This document shows positions 1-7,994 of a stretch of 14,461 nucleotides of DNA, in pieces (position 1 is the first letter of the stretch; every line of letters starts with the position of its first letter). Source of the stretch: DATKDP01 sp035546335 (GTDB lineage: Bacteria > Acidobacteriota > Thermoanaerobaculia > Gp7-AA8). The notes under the pieces were generated by a model. It saw only the letters and a program-made list of their open reading frames with translations. It made no database searches and was not told the origin of the DNA. The DNA is taken from the NCBI GenBank assembly GCA_035546335.1, contig DATKDP010000010.1, positions 1 to 14,461 of the forward strand, given 5' to 3'. Position numbers and translations under genes: made by a program.

Positions 1-21
1 CGAGATCCAACGTGCAACGCG

Positions 22-136
22 GGCACCCCGGCAGGGGTGCCGGGACTCGCCCCTTTCCTGGCAGCCCTGCCGGGCTGCCGCTGACACTCGCGCTGCGTGC
101 AACGTTCCGGTGGTGGCGCTTCGCGCTCACCACCGG
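22..136. repeat. Cluster of three GC-rich hairpins at the left edge
   Basis: Three strong stem-loops lie in a row. Stem 22-29 pairs with 34-41 (8 bp, loop GGCA). Stem 60-67 pairs with 72-79 (8 bp, loop TGCC). Stem 107-115 pairs with 128-136 (9 bp) and extends inward by GCGC/GCGC around a TTC loop with one bulged T. All arms are perfect. The style resembles the hairpin repeats at 12634-13610, but the sequence is not the same family at base level. I see no convincing gene in 1-295. The open frames here are low-complexity translations of the hairpins. The stretch lies downstream of the leftward methyltransferase and could act as its terminator or be an intergenic palindromic repeat. Confidence 0.6.
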
Positions 137-295
137 CTGTGGTCCAGGCAGCCTTTCAGGATGCAGTCCTGTGTGGCAGCGAAAGCGCCCCTTTTCACAT
201 CAGCCGAATCGTGGAGCGTCTGTCGAAATTCACGGCGCGCCATCGCTGGAGCACCTGGTCAGGACTCATCTCGACATTCTACCTCGGAGCCCGAT

Positions 296-1078
296 TCACC
301 GGCGGATGCGCCCGAAGTACATCTCCGTGTCGTATTCGAAGGTGACCCGGCCGTTCACCTGATGGCGATCGAAGATGCGGGTGAGTGCCGCCAGCATCGG
401 CTCGTGGCCGACCTCTCCCTCCGCTGGAACATACGAGGACGAGAGCAATCTCCCGCGCACTCCCTCGAGATCCATTCTCTGTTCGTTGTACAGGCTCCGG
501 CGCTGCATCGCGCCGCCTGCGAACATCGTGCGCAGGCTCTCCGGATCGAGATTACGGTGGTTCACCGCTTCGTAGTCGGTGCCGTATTCGTGCAGCATCG
601 CCTCGTACTCTTCGAGAAACGGACTGCTGTCAGTGCGGCGCGAGTTCCACAGAAGAAGCATCGTGGCATCCTCTCGCGCAATCCGCGCGAGCTCGATTCG
701 CAAGGCGTCCCTGTCGAACCAGTGAAAGGCTTGTGCCGCGACGACGAGATCGATGCTCCTCGCCGGCAGAGTCGTATCTTCAGCGGTTCCATCGATGCTG
801 TGAAACCTCTCATGACTCCCTAGACGCTCTTCCGCCGCCTGCCTCATCCCCCGATTCGGCTCGACGCCGAAGACCGTGCAGCCGCGCCCGAGAAACAGCT
901 CGGCCGAGATTCCCGTGCCTGATCCGATGTCGGCGACCGCGAAGCCTGCAGTGAGTCCGATCTCGTTCTCGAGGATGTCGAGCAGAGCTGCCGGATACCC
1001 GGGGCGGAATCGGACGTAGTTCTCGACGCGATTCGAAAAACGGCGTGTCGATTCCGGCTCGGAAGCGCTTCGTGTCAT
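296..1078 (-). CDS. Class I SAM-dependent methyltransferase
   Basis: This 260-residue protein probably transfers a methyl group from S-adenosylmethionine to an unknown small molecule in the cytoplasm. The N-terminal block with RFSNRVENYVRFRPGYP is typical of a common Methyltransf_11/25-type subfamily. It is followed by glycine-rich motif I, VADIGSGTG, near residues 47-55, and then by an acidic end of strand 2 (FGVEP) that would hold the ribose hydroxyls. A later DLVVAAQAFHWFD stretch fits motif IV and the region after it. I chose the ATG at 1078 because conserved sequence begins soon after it. An in-frame ATG at 1102 would add eight residues, and neither start has a strong ribosome binding site. 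The gene is transcribed away from the efflux operon. The substrate cannot be read from the sequence. Confidence 0.85.
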   Translation of the reverse strand: MTRSASEPESTRRFSNRVENYVRFRPGYPAALLDILENEIGLTAGFAVADIGSGTGISAELFLGRGCTVFGVEPNRGMRQAAEERLGSHERFHSIDGTAEDTTLPARSIDLVVAAQAFHWFDRDALRIELARIAREDATMLLLWNSRRTDSSPFLEEYEAMLHEYGTDYEAVNHRNLDPESLRTMFAGGAMQRRSLYNEQRMDLEGVRGRLLSSSYVPAEGEVGHEPMLAALTRIFDRHQVNGRVTFEYDTEMYFGRIRR

Positions 1079-1154
1079 GGGGCTGCCCCCACTGAATTTC
1101 ATCGCAGTGGGAGGAATTCCGCCCGAGGGGAAAGGGCTGCCTGCGCGTCACAAA

Positions 1155-1230
1155 CCGAACTTGTCGCGGATGCTGTGTCGGACCATCGCAAGCCCGAGCA
1201 GACTCGCGCCGCATCCGCGACAAAGTTCGG
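1155..1230. repeat. Long near-perfect inverted repeat in divergent intergenic region
   Basis: The 19-nt arm at 1155-1173 is the reverse complement of the 20-nt arm at 1211-1230 except for one extra T. The arms enclose a 37-nt loop. This is far longer than a normal protein-binding operator. The repeat lies between the methyltransferase (leftward) and the TetR gene (rightward). It could form a cruciform or an RNA hairpin, or be the remnant of a small mobile element. No poly-T tract follows on either side, so a classical terminator is not well supported. Confidence 0.7.
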
Positions 1231-1267
1231 CCACAGCCGGTTTCACCGAAAGTTCACTTGATCGAGC

Positions 1268-1295
1268 GTTAAACCCGGCTTAACTGCTGTTAAAG
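1268..1295. promoter_or_regulatory. Operator-like palindrome upstream of the TetR gene
   Basis: Positions 1268-1284 read GTTAAACCCGGCTTAAC, an inverted repeat with 7 of 8 arm positions matching around a central C. A third GTTAA half-site follows at 1289-1293. The site ends 20 bp before the GTG start of the TetR-family gene. TetR repressors commonly bind such palindromes to control themselves and the adjoining operon, so this is the best candidate operator for the efflux operon. A TTGATC at 1258-1263 could serve as a -35 box, but no good -10 box lies at the right distance. Confidence 0.4.
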
Positions 1296-1304
1296 TCTGC
1301 CGTC

Positions 1305-1943
1305 GTGTCCAACTCCTCCACATTCCCCCGTCGCGAGCGGGCGATCGAGTACGCGCGCCGCGAGATTCTCGATGCCGCTGCCGGCTGCTTCGGCCGCAAA
1401 GGCTATCGAGGTACGACCGTCAGCGAGATCGCTCGCGCGGCCGGCTATACCCCGCCGACGCTCTACAGCTACTTCACCGGCAAGGAGGAGATCTATCAGG
1501 CGATCCTCACGCTGGTGACCGAGGAGTTCCTGGCGACGTTCGAGACTCCGACGCCGCGGGGACTCACCTTCGAGCAGAAGATCGAGCTGCTGCTCCGGCG
1601 GCAACTGCAGATCGCCGACGATCGCCGCGATTTCATGACAATCTACTTCTCCGTTGCATCCTCGGCTCTTCAGCAACCGCCCGTCCCGGCCGGCTTCGAG
1701 CGTTACGCGGCTCGACTCGCCGGATGGCTGAAGAGAGAATCGCGTCCCGCCGATCGTGCAGGGCGAGCCCCCGAGGACGTTGCCTGGGCAATGGCCGGGG
1801 TGGTCTATTCCTTCGTCCGCCGCGCCTGTGCTGTCGGGTCGTCGGAGCCGCTGCTCGAGCGCGCGGATCTGATCTGCGATCTGGTTCTCCACGGCAGCTC
1901 CGGCTGCTGGAGGACGATCCATGGAGAGAGGAGCTCGTCGTGA
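1305..1943 (+). CDS. TetR/AcrR-family transcriptional repressor of the efflux operon
   Basis: This 212-residue protein has a TetR-type N-terminal helix-turn-helix at about residues 20-65. It reads ILDAAAGCFGRKGYRGTTVS, then EIARAAGYTPPTLYSYFTGKE, which holds the recognition helix and the family-typical YxYFxxKEE stretch. The C-terminal half is the variable, all-helical ligand-binding and dimer domain. The start is a GTG at 1305, because the upstream region has no other suitable start. The stop codon overlaps the GTG of the TolC-like gene (GTGA), so the two are translationally coupled. By position it very likely represses the three efflux genes that follow and is released by a pump substrate. 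The palindrome at 1268-1284 is the likely binding site. Confidence 0.88.
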   Translation: MSNSSTFPRRERAIEYARREILDAAAGCFGRKGYRGTTVSEIARAAGYTPPTLYSYFTGKEEIYQAILTLVTEEFLATFETPTPRGLTFEQKIELLLRRQLQIADDRRDFMTIYFSVASSALQQPPVPAGFERYAARLAGWLKRESRPADRAGRAPEDVAWAMAGVVYSFVRRACAVGSSEPLLERADLICDLVLHGSSGCWRTIHGERSSS

Positions 1944-3271
1944 TTGATTCGCGATCGACACGGCGCATACGGCGCCGGCTCTTCGTCCTTCTGACCTGCG
2001 CCATGCTGCCTGCCATTGCCAGGGCCGAAGAGGCGTTGACGATCGAAGAGGCGATTCACCTCGCGGTGACGAGAAACGAGCGGGCGCTCGCAGCGGACGC
2101 ACGGGTCGATGTCGCCGAAGCGCGCGTGAGGCGTGCACGGAGTTTTTTCTTCCCCGACGTGACTCTCACCGGAAACTACACGAGGCGTGCGTACGAGAGC
2201 GTCCGTCGAATCGGCGATGAGGATGTGACGATCCAGAGCCGGAATGCGCTCTCGTCGACTCTCGTGCTGAATCAATCGCTCTTCGACCTGCGCGCCATTC
2301 CTCTCTATCGACAGGCGAGACTCGAGCGCGACAGCATCGAGCTCGGCGCGCGCGAGGACAAGCGGCTGGTTCGTTTCGAGGCGGCCGACGCGTTTCTCGT
2401 GACCTTGAGCCTCGAGCAGGTTCTGCAGGCCGCCGAGCGGCGCCGCAATTTCGCCTCGGCGAGCCTCACCGATTCGCGTGCGCGATTCGAGGCGGGGCTG
2501 GTCAGTTCGAACGACGTCACCAGGGCGGAGCTCGAGCTGGCGACGGCGGAACGGGAGGCGGCGCGAGCCCGCGGCGACGTGGCCAGCGCTTACGTACAGC
2601 TCAGCAACCTGGTCAACGCCGACGTTCAGGGGCCGCTGGCCGTTCCTGCGCCGCTTCTCGAAGCACCTCCCGCGCAGGGGCTCTCGGAGAGCGACGTGGT
2701 GGAGAGCGCCAAAGCGCGCCGACTCGACCTCGCATCGCTCCGCTCGCACGCGGCGGCGCTGGATCAGTTCGCCCGCGAGCCGTCGATGAGGATCGTGCCG
2801 CGACTGTCGCTCAACGGACAGACTCGTGCCACGAACGAGAGCGGCATCAGCGGACGCGACGTCGATGGATTTCTCGGACTGATCCTCACCTGGAGCGCAT
2901 TCGACGGAGGAGCGCGGGGAGCGGAGGGGGCGGAGCGTCGTGCGCTCGCGCGCCTTGCCAATCTCGACGCCGTCGATCGCGAGCGCGACATCGAGCGGCA
3001 GGTGCGCACCGCGATCGCCGACCTCGGAAGCGATCAGGCTTCGTTGCGCCAGGCGGCGATCGCGTCGGAGACGGCGCGGCGGAATGCCGATGAAACAGGT
3101 GAGCTTTACAGGCAGGGGCTCGCGAGTGCCCTCGAGGTGGCGGACGCGAACATCCGGCTCTTCGAATCGGACGTCGCGGAGGCGCGCGCACGCTATTCGG
3201 TCGCCCTCGCACATCTCGACCTTCGAGCTGCCTCTGGACTCGGTCCGCTCGGAAATGAGGAGGGGCGATGA
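1940..3271 (+). CDS. TolC-like outer-membrane efflux channel
   Basis: This 443-residue protein is the outer-membrane exit duct of the tripartite pump. It begins with an Arg-rich n-region and a hydrophobic stretch ending in AIARA before EEALT, a good signal peptide with a predicted cut after ARA. The mature part opens with LTIEEAIHLAVTRN, typical of the OEP family, and contains the two repeated OEP halves with long Ala/Glu/Arg-rich coiled-coil helices. Examples are the stretches around ARFEAGLVSSNDVTRAELEL and YRQGLASALEVADANIRL. Length fits TolC homologues. I chose the GTG at 1940 because a GAGGAG ribosome binding site lies 6 nt upstream and the signal peptide starts there. The open frame extends further upstream inside the TetR gene without meaning. 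The stop overlaps the adaptor's ATG. Confidence 0.9.
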   Translation: MIDSRSTRRIRRRLFVLLTCAMLPAIARAEEALTIEEAIHLAVTRNERALAADARVDVAEARVRRARSFFFPDVTLTGNYTRRAYESVRRIGDEDVTIQSRNALSSTLVLNQSLFDLRAIPLYRQARLERDSIELGAREDKRLVRFEAADAFLVTLSLEQVLQAAERRRNFASASLTDSRARFEAGLVSSNDVTRAELELATAEREAARARGDVASAYVQLSNLVNADVQGPLAVPAPLLEAPPAQGLSESDVVESAKARRLDLASLRSHAAALDQFAREPSMRIVPRLSLNGQTRATNESGISGRDVDGFLGLILTWSAFDGGARGAEGAERRALARLANLDAVDRERDIERQVRTAIADLGSDQASLRQAAIASETARRNADETGELYRQGLASALEVADANIRLFESDVAEARARYSVALAHLDLRAASGLGPLGNEEGR

Positions 3272-4386
3272 TCGCCAGAATGCAACGAAGTGCCGTCGCC
3301 GCAGCCCTGATCGCGCTGATCGGCGCGGCCGGCTGCTCGAAGAGCCAGTCGGCACAGACGACGCAGGCGGGAGCCGGGGGTGGACCGCCACGCAGCATCG
3401 AATTTCCGGTGGAAGTTCAGCCCGTCCGATCGCAGCTCGTCGAATACACGGTCAGCGCCGTCGGCTCGGTCGAAGCGTTCGAGCAGGTGGAGGTCACGGC
3501 GCGTGTCGCCGGTGCAGTCGAAGAGGTTCGATTCCGCGAAGGGGGGCATACGAGCAAGGACGCGATTCTCGTGGCCATCGAGCCGGAGCGCTATCGACTG
3601 GCAGTCGCGGCGGCCGAAGCGAATCATCAGAAAGCGGAAGCCGAGCTGGCCGAAGCGGAAGCGGCGCTCGAACGACGCGAGGCAGCCAACGCGAAGAATC
3701 CGGGACTGATCCGCGGCGAGGAGATCGCCACCTGGCGGACGCGGACGCAAACTGCGCGCGCCGAGCTCTCGCAGGCGCGCGCGGCACTCGAGCAGGCGAG
3801 GCTCAATCTGCGCGACGCGTTCGTCCGCGCTCCGGTCGGCGGTACGATCCAGACGCGGACCGTGCAGACGGGCCAATACGTTCAGGCGGGGACTGTTCTC
3901 GCCACCCTCGTCCGGCGTGATCCACTGCTTCTCCGCTTTCAGGTTCCCGAACAGGATTCGGTGCGCGTGCGACCGGGTATGCCCATTCGTTTCAGCGTCG
4001 GGGAAGAGCTCACGGAGATGACCGCGAGGATCAGCCACGTCGCCGAGTCGGCGAGCATGAGCTCCCGGATGGTGGAGGTCACCGCCATGGTCGACGATCC
4101 GAGGCGTGCGAGCATCAAGGCAGGAGCCTTCGCGCGGGTCTCCGTGCCGATCGGCTCGACGATCGATGCGGCGGTGATTCCACAGACCGCGATCCGGCCG
4201 AGCGAGCGGGGATTTCTCGCTTTCGTCGTCGACGGCGACGTGGCTCACGAGCGCGTGCTCACGCTAGGGATGCGGACGGCCGAAGGGGCGGTCGAGGTAC
4301 GGGAAGGACTGAAGGTCGGCGAGATGCTGGTCGTTCGCGGCGCCGAGCCACTTCGCGATGGGATCAAGGTTCGTGTGTCGCAATAG
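3268..4386 (+). CDS. RND efflux periplasmic adaptor lipoprotein (HlyD/AcrA family)
   Basis: This 372-residue membrane fusion protein links the inner-membrane pump to the TolC-like channel in the periplasm. The N-terminus has a lipoprotein signal with lipobox AAGC and lipidation Cys at residue 23. A Gly/Gln-rich linker follows, then the first barrel-sandwich half (AFEQVEVTARVAGAVEEV). Next is an Ala/Glu-rich coiled-coil hairpin at about residues 110-185, and the second lipoyl half (APVGGTIQTRTVQTGQYVQA) at about 190-210. The beta-barrel and membrane-proximal domains follow, ending with a typical VVRGAEPLRDGIKV close. The ATG at 3268 overlaps the upstream TGA (ATGA) and has GAGGAGG just upstream. 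An ATG at 3280 is the alternative. All expected domains are present. Confidence 0.92.
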   Translation: MIARMQRSAVAAALIALIGAAGCSKSQSAQTTQAGAGGGPPRSIEFPVEVQPVRSQLVEYTVSAVGSVEAFEQVEVTARVAGAVEEVRFREGGHTSKDAILVAIEPERYRLAVAAAEANHQKAEAELAEAEAALERREAANAKNPGLIRGEEIATWRTRTQTARAELSQARAALEQARLNLRDAFVRAPVGGTIQTRTVQTGQYVQAGTVLATLVRRDPLLLRFQVPEQDSVRVRPGMPIRFSVGEELTEMTARISHVAESASMSSRMVEVTAMVDDPRRASIKAGAFARVSVPIGSTIDAAVIPQTAIRPSERGFLAFVVDGDVAHERVLTLGMRTAEGAVEVREGLKVGEMLVVRGAEPLRDGIKVRVSQ

Positions 4387-4416
4387 ACGGCGGGCGCGCC
4401 GGCAGGGAGCTCGATC

Positions 4417-7400
4417 ATGAAGATCACCGAAGCCTGCATCACAAAACCGGTCTTCGCCTGGATGCTGATGGCCGCCACGATCCTCTTCGGAGTCGTCGCC
4501 GCCGGGCGTATCGGCATCAGTCAGTTCCCCGACGTCGATTTCCCGACGATCTCGGTGTCGCTCGCCTGGGAAGGCGCCGCTCCGGAGGTGATGGAGCACG
4601 ACGTGGTCGAGCCTCTGGAAGAGGCGGTCATGCAGGTCGAGGGAGTCAAATCGGTCTCGTCGTCATCGCGGCAGGGAAGTGCGAACATCACCATCGAGCT
4701 CGATCTGGCCCGCAACGTCGATCTCGCGCTCCAGGACGTCCAGACGCGCGTGGCGCAGACACAACGCCGCCTGCCGCGCGATCTCGATCCTCCGATCATC
4801 TCCAAAACCAATCCCGAGGATCAGCCGATCATGTGGGTCGGTCTCTCCGGCCCCTACTCGCAGCAGATGCTGGCTGACATCGCACGCTATCGCGTCAAGG
4901 AGAAGCTGCAGACCGTTCCCGGCGTCGGCGAAGTGATGATGGGGGGATACCTCGAGCGGAACATCCGCGTCTGGCTCGACGCCGACAAGCTGAACGAGAA
5001 AGGGCTCACCGTCGCCGACGTCAATCGGGCGCTGCAGCGCGAGCACGTCGAGCTTCCCGCCGGCCGGCTCGAGACCTCCGGGCGGGAGATCAACGTCCGG
5101 GTGCTCGGCGAAGCGTTCGATCTCGAAGAGATGCGTGCTCTGGTCGTCAGCAGCGCCGGCTCTCCGGTCTATCTGCACGAGGTTGCGCTCGTCGAAGACG
5201 GCTTCGAGGACATCCGCCGCATGGCTCGCGTCAACGGGCTCCCCGCTCAAGGGCTGGGAATCAAGAAACAGCGCGGCGCGAATGCGGTGGCGGTCTCGGA
5301 CGGCGTCTACAAGGCACTCGACGATCTGCGGAAGACCCTTCCGGAAGGAATGGAGCTGGGGATCAATTTCGACTCGACGAAGTTCATTCGCGAGTCGGTT
5401 CACGAGATCGAGTTCGAGCTGCTCCTCTCGGTGATCCTGACCGCGCTCGTCTGCTGGCTCTTTCTCGGATCGCTCTCGAGCACGCTCAACGTCGTGCTCG
5501 CGATCCCCATGTCGCTTCTCGGTACGGTGGCGACGATCTACTTTCTCGGATTCACGCTGAATACCTTCACCCTTCTCGGCCTGGCGCTCGCCGTCGGCAT
5601 CGTCGTCGATGACGCCATCATGGTCATGGAGAACATCTTCCGTCATGGCGAGTCGGGGAAAGATCGAGTGCGTGCGGCGCGCGAGGGGACGGCGGAGATC
5701 ACCTTCGCCGCACTCGCGGCCACGCTGGCCGTCGTCGCCATCTTCGTCCCCGTCGTCTTCATGAAGGGAGTGATCGGAAAGTTCTTCCTCCAGTTCGGCG
5801 TCACCCTCTGTGTCGCCGTTCTTCTCTCCTATCTCGAGGCGATCACCCTCGCACCCGCCCGTTGCGCGCAGATGCTCAGCACCTCGCGCGAGCATCGGAG
5901 CCGCATGGGGCGGCTTGTCGACTCCGCCTTCGAGCGCCTTGCCGTGATCTACGGTTGGGTTCTCACGAGGGGACTTCGCCGGCCTCTCACGGTGCTGGCC
6001 ATCGCAGCGGCCCTCTTTCTCGTCTCCTTCCTCGCCATCCGGAAGATGCCGAGCGAATTCGTCCCCTCGCAGGATCAGAGCAGGCTCATGGTGCGGCTGC
6101 AGACATCGGTCGGCTCCGATATCTCCGAGACCGACCGCATCTTCCGCCGTGCCGAGGAGTTCCTCGCCTCGCGACCGGAAGTCGAGCGCGTTTTCGCCGT
6201 GGTCGGCGGATTCGGAGGCGGCAACGTCAACACCGGAATCGTCTTCATCACGCTCCTTCCGCCCGATCGGAGGGAGGCCTCGCAGAACGACTTCATGGGA
6301 ACGGTGCGGAAAGAGTTCAACTCGTATCCGGGCGTTCGCGCGATCGTGCAGGATCTGTCGCAGTCGGGGTTCACGGCGCAGCGCGGTTTCCCGATCGAGT
6401 TTTCCGTTCGAGGCCCCGAGTGGGACCAGCTCGTCGAGCTGAGCGGGACGATGCGCGAGAAGCTGTCGGCCACCGGGATGGTCGTCGATCTCGATACCGA
6501 TTATCAGGTGGGGATGCCCGAGCTTCGGATCACGCCTGACCGCGCGCGCGCGGCCGATCTCGGCGTCTCGGCGGAGGACGTCGCCACGACGATCAACTCC
6601 CTCATCGGCGGAGCTCGCGCGGGCAAGTACAGCGCGGGCGGCCGTCGCGTCGACGTTCGAATGCGTCTGATGGCGACTCAGAGAACCAGACCCGAGGACC
6701 TGAATCGTCTGAGGGTCAGGACTCGATCGGGCGAGCTGATTCCGCTATCGGCGCTCGTCAAGGAGGAAGAGCGGCCGGCGCTGCAGGCCGTTATGCGCCG
6801 CGATCGCGAGCGAGCCATCTCCATGTTCGGAAACGTGGCTCCCGGATTTGCGCAGAGTGACGTGCTGGTCGAAGTCGAAAAGCTGGCGAAGGAGCTCCCT
6901 GCGGGATATCACGCCGTCCTCGGTGGGGCTAGCGTCGCCTTCCGCGAATCGAGGGGCGCTCTTCTCTTCGCCCTCTTCCTCGGAATCGCCGTCGCGTACA
7001 TGGTGCTCGCCTCGCAGTTCAACTCCTTTCTCCATCCGATCACCGTGCTCACGGTCCTCCCCCTCTCCATGGCGGGCGCCGTCTTCGCTCTGCTGATCAC
7101 CGGGAAGAGTCTGAACATCTTCAGCATGATCGGTCTGCTGCTTCTGATGGGAATCGCGAAAAAGAACTCGATCATCCTCGTCGACTATGCGTCGCAGTTG
7201 CAGCGCAAGGGGGAGGATGCGCATTCGGCAATGATGATCGCAGGCCCGATCCGGCTGCGCCCGATTCTCATGACCTCGATGGCCACGATGATGGCCGCGG
7301 TTCCTCCCGCGCTCGCATTCGGACCAGGTGCCGAGACTCGCGGGCCGATGGCGATCGCCATCATCGGCGGAATCATCGTCTCGACGGCGCTCAGCCTGGT

Positions 7401-7518
7401 CGTAGTGCCCGCCTTTTTCGTCGTTGCCGATCGCGCTAAACGCAAGGTGCGGGAACTGCTGGGACGGGAGGAGCCGGAGCCGATTTCCTCGATGCCCGTC
7501 GAGACCGGTGTGTCGTGA
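4417..7518 (+). CDS. RND-family multidrug efflux pump, inner-membrane permease (AcrB-like)
   Basis: This 1033-residue protein is a full-length proton-driven exporter of the HAE-1 type. It has the usual two-fold layout: TM1 near residues 10-30 (start MKITEACITKPVFAW), a large periplasmic porter/docking domain, TM2-6 at about 335-480, TM7 at about 525-545, a second periplasmic domain, and TM8-12. The proton-relay aspartate pair is present in TM4 (GIVVDDAIMV, Asp398-Asp399). The TM10 lysine is present in GIAKKNSIILVDYA (Lys916). Both match the catalytic set of AcrB, so the pump should be active. The ATG at 4417 has GGGAG 7 nt upstream and follows the adaptor by 30 bp. Substrates cannot be deduced; the drug-type subfamily is preferred over metal exporters because the typical CusA motifs are absent. 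Confidence 0.95.
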   Translation: MKITEACITKPVFAWMLMAATILFGVVAAGRIGISQFPDVDFPTISVSLAWEGAAPEVMEHDVVEPLEEAVMQVEGVKSVSSSSRQGSANITIELDLARNVDLALQDVQTRVAQTQRRLPRDLDPPIISKTNPEDQPIMWVGLSGPYSQQMLADIARYRVKEKLQTVPGVGEVMMGGYLERNIRVWLDADKLNEKGLTVADVNRALQREHVELPAGRLETSGREINVRVLGEAFDLEEMRALVVSSAGSPVYLHEVALVEDGFEDIRRMARVNGLPAQGLGIKKQRGANAVAVSDGVYKALDDLRKTLPEGMELGINFDSTKFIRESVHEIEFELLLSVILTALVCWLFLGSLSSTLNVVLAIPMSLLGTVATIYFLGFTLNTFTLLGLALAVGIVVDDAIMVMENIFRHGESGKDRVRAAREGTAEITFAALAATLAVVAIFVPVVFMKGVIGKFFLQFGVTLCVAVLLSYLEAITLAPARCAQMLSTSREHRSRMGRLVDSAFERLAVIYGWVLTRGLRRPLTVLAIAAALFLVSFLAIRKMPSEFVPSQDQSRLMVRLQTSVGSDISETDRIFRRAEEFLASRPEVERVFAVVGGFGGGNVNTGIVFITLLPPDRREASQNDFMGTVRKEFNSYPGVRAIVQDLSQSGFTAQRGFPIEFSVRGPEWDQLVELSGTMREKLSATGMVVDLDTDYQVGMPELRITPDRARAADLGVSAEDVATTINSLIGGARAGKYSAGGRRVDVRMRLMATQRTRPEDLNRLRVRTRSGELIPLSALVKEEERPALQAVMRRDRERAISMFGNVAPGFAQSDVLVEVEKLAKELPAGYHAVLGGASVAFRESRGALLFALFLGIAVAYMVLASQFNSFLHPITVLTVLPLSMAGAVFALLITGKSLNIFSMIGLLLLMGIAKKNSIILVDYASQLQRKGEDAHSAMMIAGPIRLRPILMTSMATMMAAVPPALAFGPGAETRGPMAIAIIGGIIVSTALSLVVVPAFFVVADRAKRKVRELLGREEPEPISSMPVETGVS

Positions 7519-7540
7519 GGATTCCGCATCCGCAGTCCCG

Positions 7541-7604
7541 GCAGAGCGGGCGTCCCGCGCCCGCCCCTCTCTCGAATCGCCAGACTCCGGACCAGGACTC
7601 GAGC
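7541..7604. repeat. Diverged, shortened copy of the GC-rich hairpin repeat
   Basis: Just after the pump gene stands the same core hairpin as in the right-hand repeats: arms 7546-7552 and 7558-7564 (GCGGGCG and CGCCCGC, loop TCCCG), followed by CCCCT. Similarity continues weakly to a GGACTCGAGC that matches GGACTCGTGC of the full copy at 12692. The other three hairpins of the full repeat are missing. The hairpin sits 27 bp past the efflux operon stop and could end its transcription, although only a pyrimidine-rich, not T-rich, tail follows. Confidence 0.65.
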
Positions 7605-7629
7605 ATGGGGCATCACCGATTTCTCTGCC

Positions 7630-7767
7630 GTGTTCGTGGCGGCGCTGGCACTCGCAGCTGTGCTGACGGCCTGTGGTAAAACCGACCGAGACGATCGTTC
7701 CCCCCACGCTCAGCTGAATCTTGCGGAGCTCGGCGAGCAGACCGAGCTGACGATTCCCACTCCCTGA
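7630..7767 (+). CDS. Possible tiny lipoprotein (45 residues)
   Basis: From a GTG at 7630 the frame reads VFVAALALAAVLTACGKTDR and then a short polar tail ending in a TGA at 7765-7767. The hydrophobic core followed by LTAC-G is a good lipobox with Cys at residue 15, and the tail is hydrophilic, as in small secreted lipoproteins. Doubts remain. The n-region has no positive charge, no ribosome binding site is visible, and the same frame stays open upstream to the pump stop without an ATG. A +1 shift from the ATG at 7605 would supply an n-region (MGHHRF), so this may be a frameshifted gene or a sequence error. I do not recognise a named family. Confidence 0.35.
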   Translation: MFVAALALAAVLTACGKTDRDDRSPHAQLNLAELGEQTELTIPTP

Positions 7768-7994
7768 TCGGCGGGGGAGCCGGCCGAGGGTGTATCCGTA
7801 TCTCCTTGAATTTTCGTGTGATGCAAACCTGGTCCGAGTTTTGCCCGCGAAACCAGTCTGTGCAACAGTCGATGACGTCCGGTGGCCCCTCGCCGTGGGG
7901 ATTCTTCGAGCGTCTTCATTTCGAATCGAGGGATCCGCGAGTCATCTGTCCCTGTCAGCTTCGCGTCCGAGCCCGGCACAGCCTCCTCGCCAGA
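7768..7994. other. Intergenic stretch with no gene seen
   Basis: No coding frame with recognisable content is visible on either strand. The frame of the following transglycosylase stays open here from a TTG at 7806, but the translation lacks a signal sequence and family similarity. The stretch should hold the transglycosylase promoter; I could not pick a convincing -35/-10 pair. Confidence 0.5.

Noticed and set aside
12..362. Rightward open frames at the left edge
   Set aside because: They run through the hairpins and into the reverse strand of the methyltransferase gene. The translations show no recognisable domain.
1805..3391. Long leftward open frame opposite the TolC-like gene (528 codons)
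   Set aside because: It is a GC-rich shadow frame: its translation is Arg-rich with no motif, while the plus strand codes a full TolC-like protein with signal peptide and ribosome binding site.
4663..5895. Long leftward open frame opposite the RND pump gene
   Set aside because: The translation is full of Asp, Glu, Arg and His without family features. The plus strand is a complete RND permease.
7546..7564. Hairpin after the pump gene as an intrinsic terminator
   Set aside because: The stem is strong, but no T-tract follows and the same hairpin occurs in places where no gene ends, so it is listed as a repeat only.
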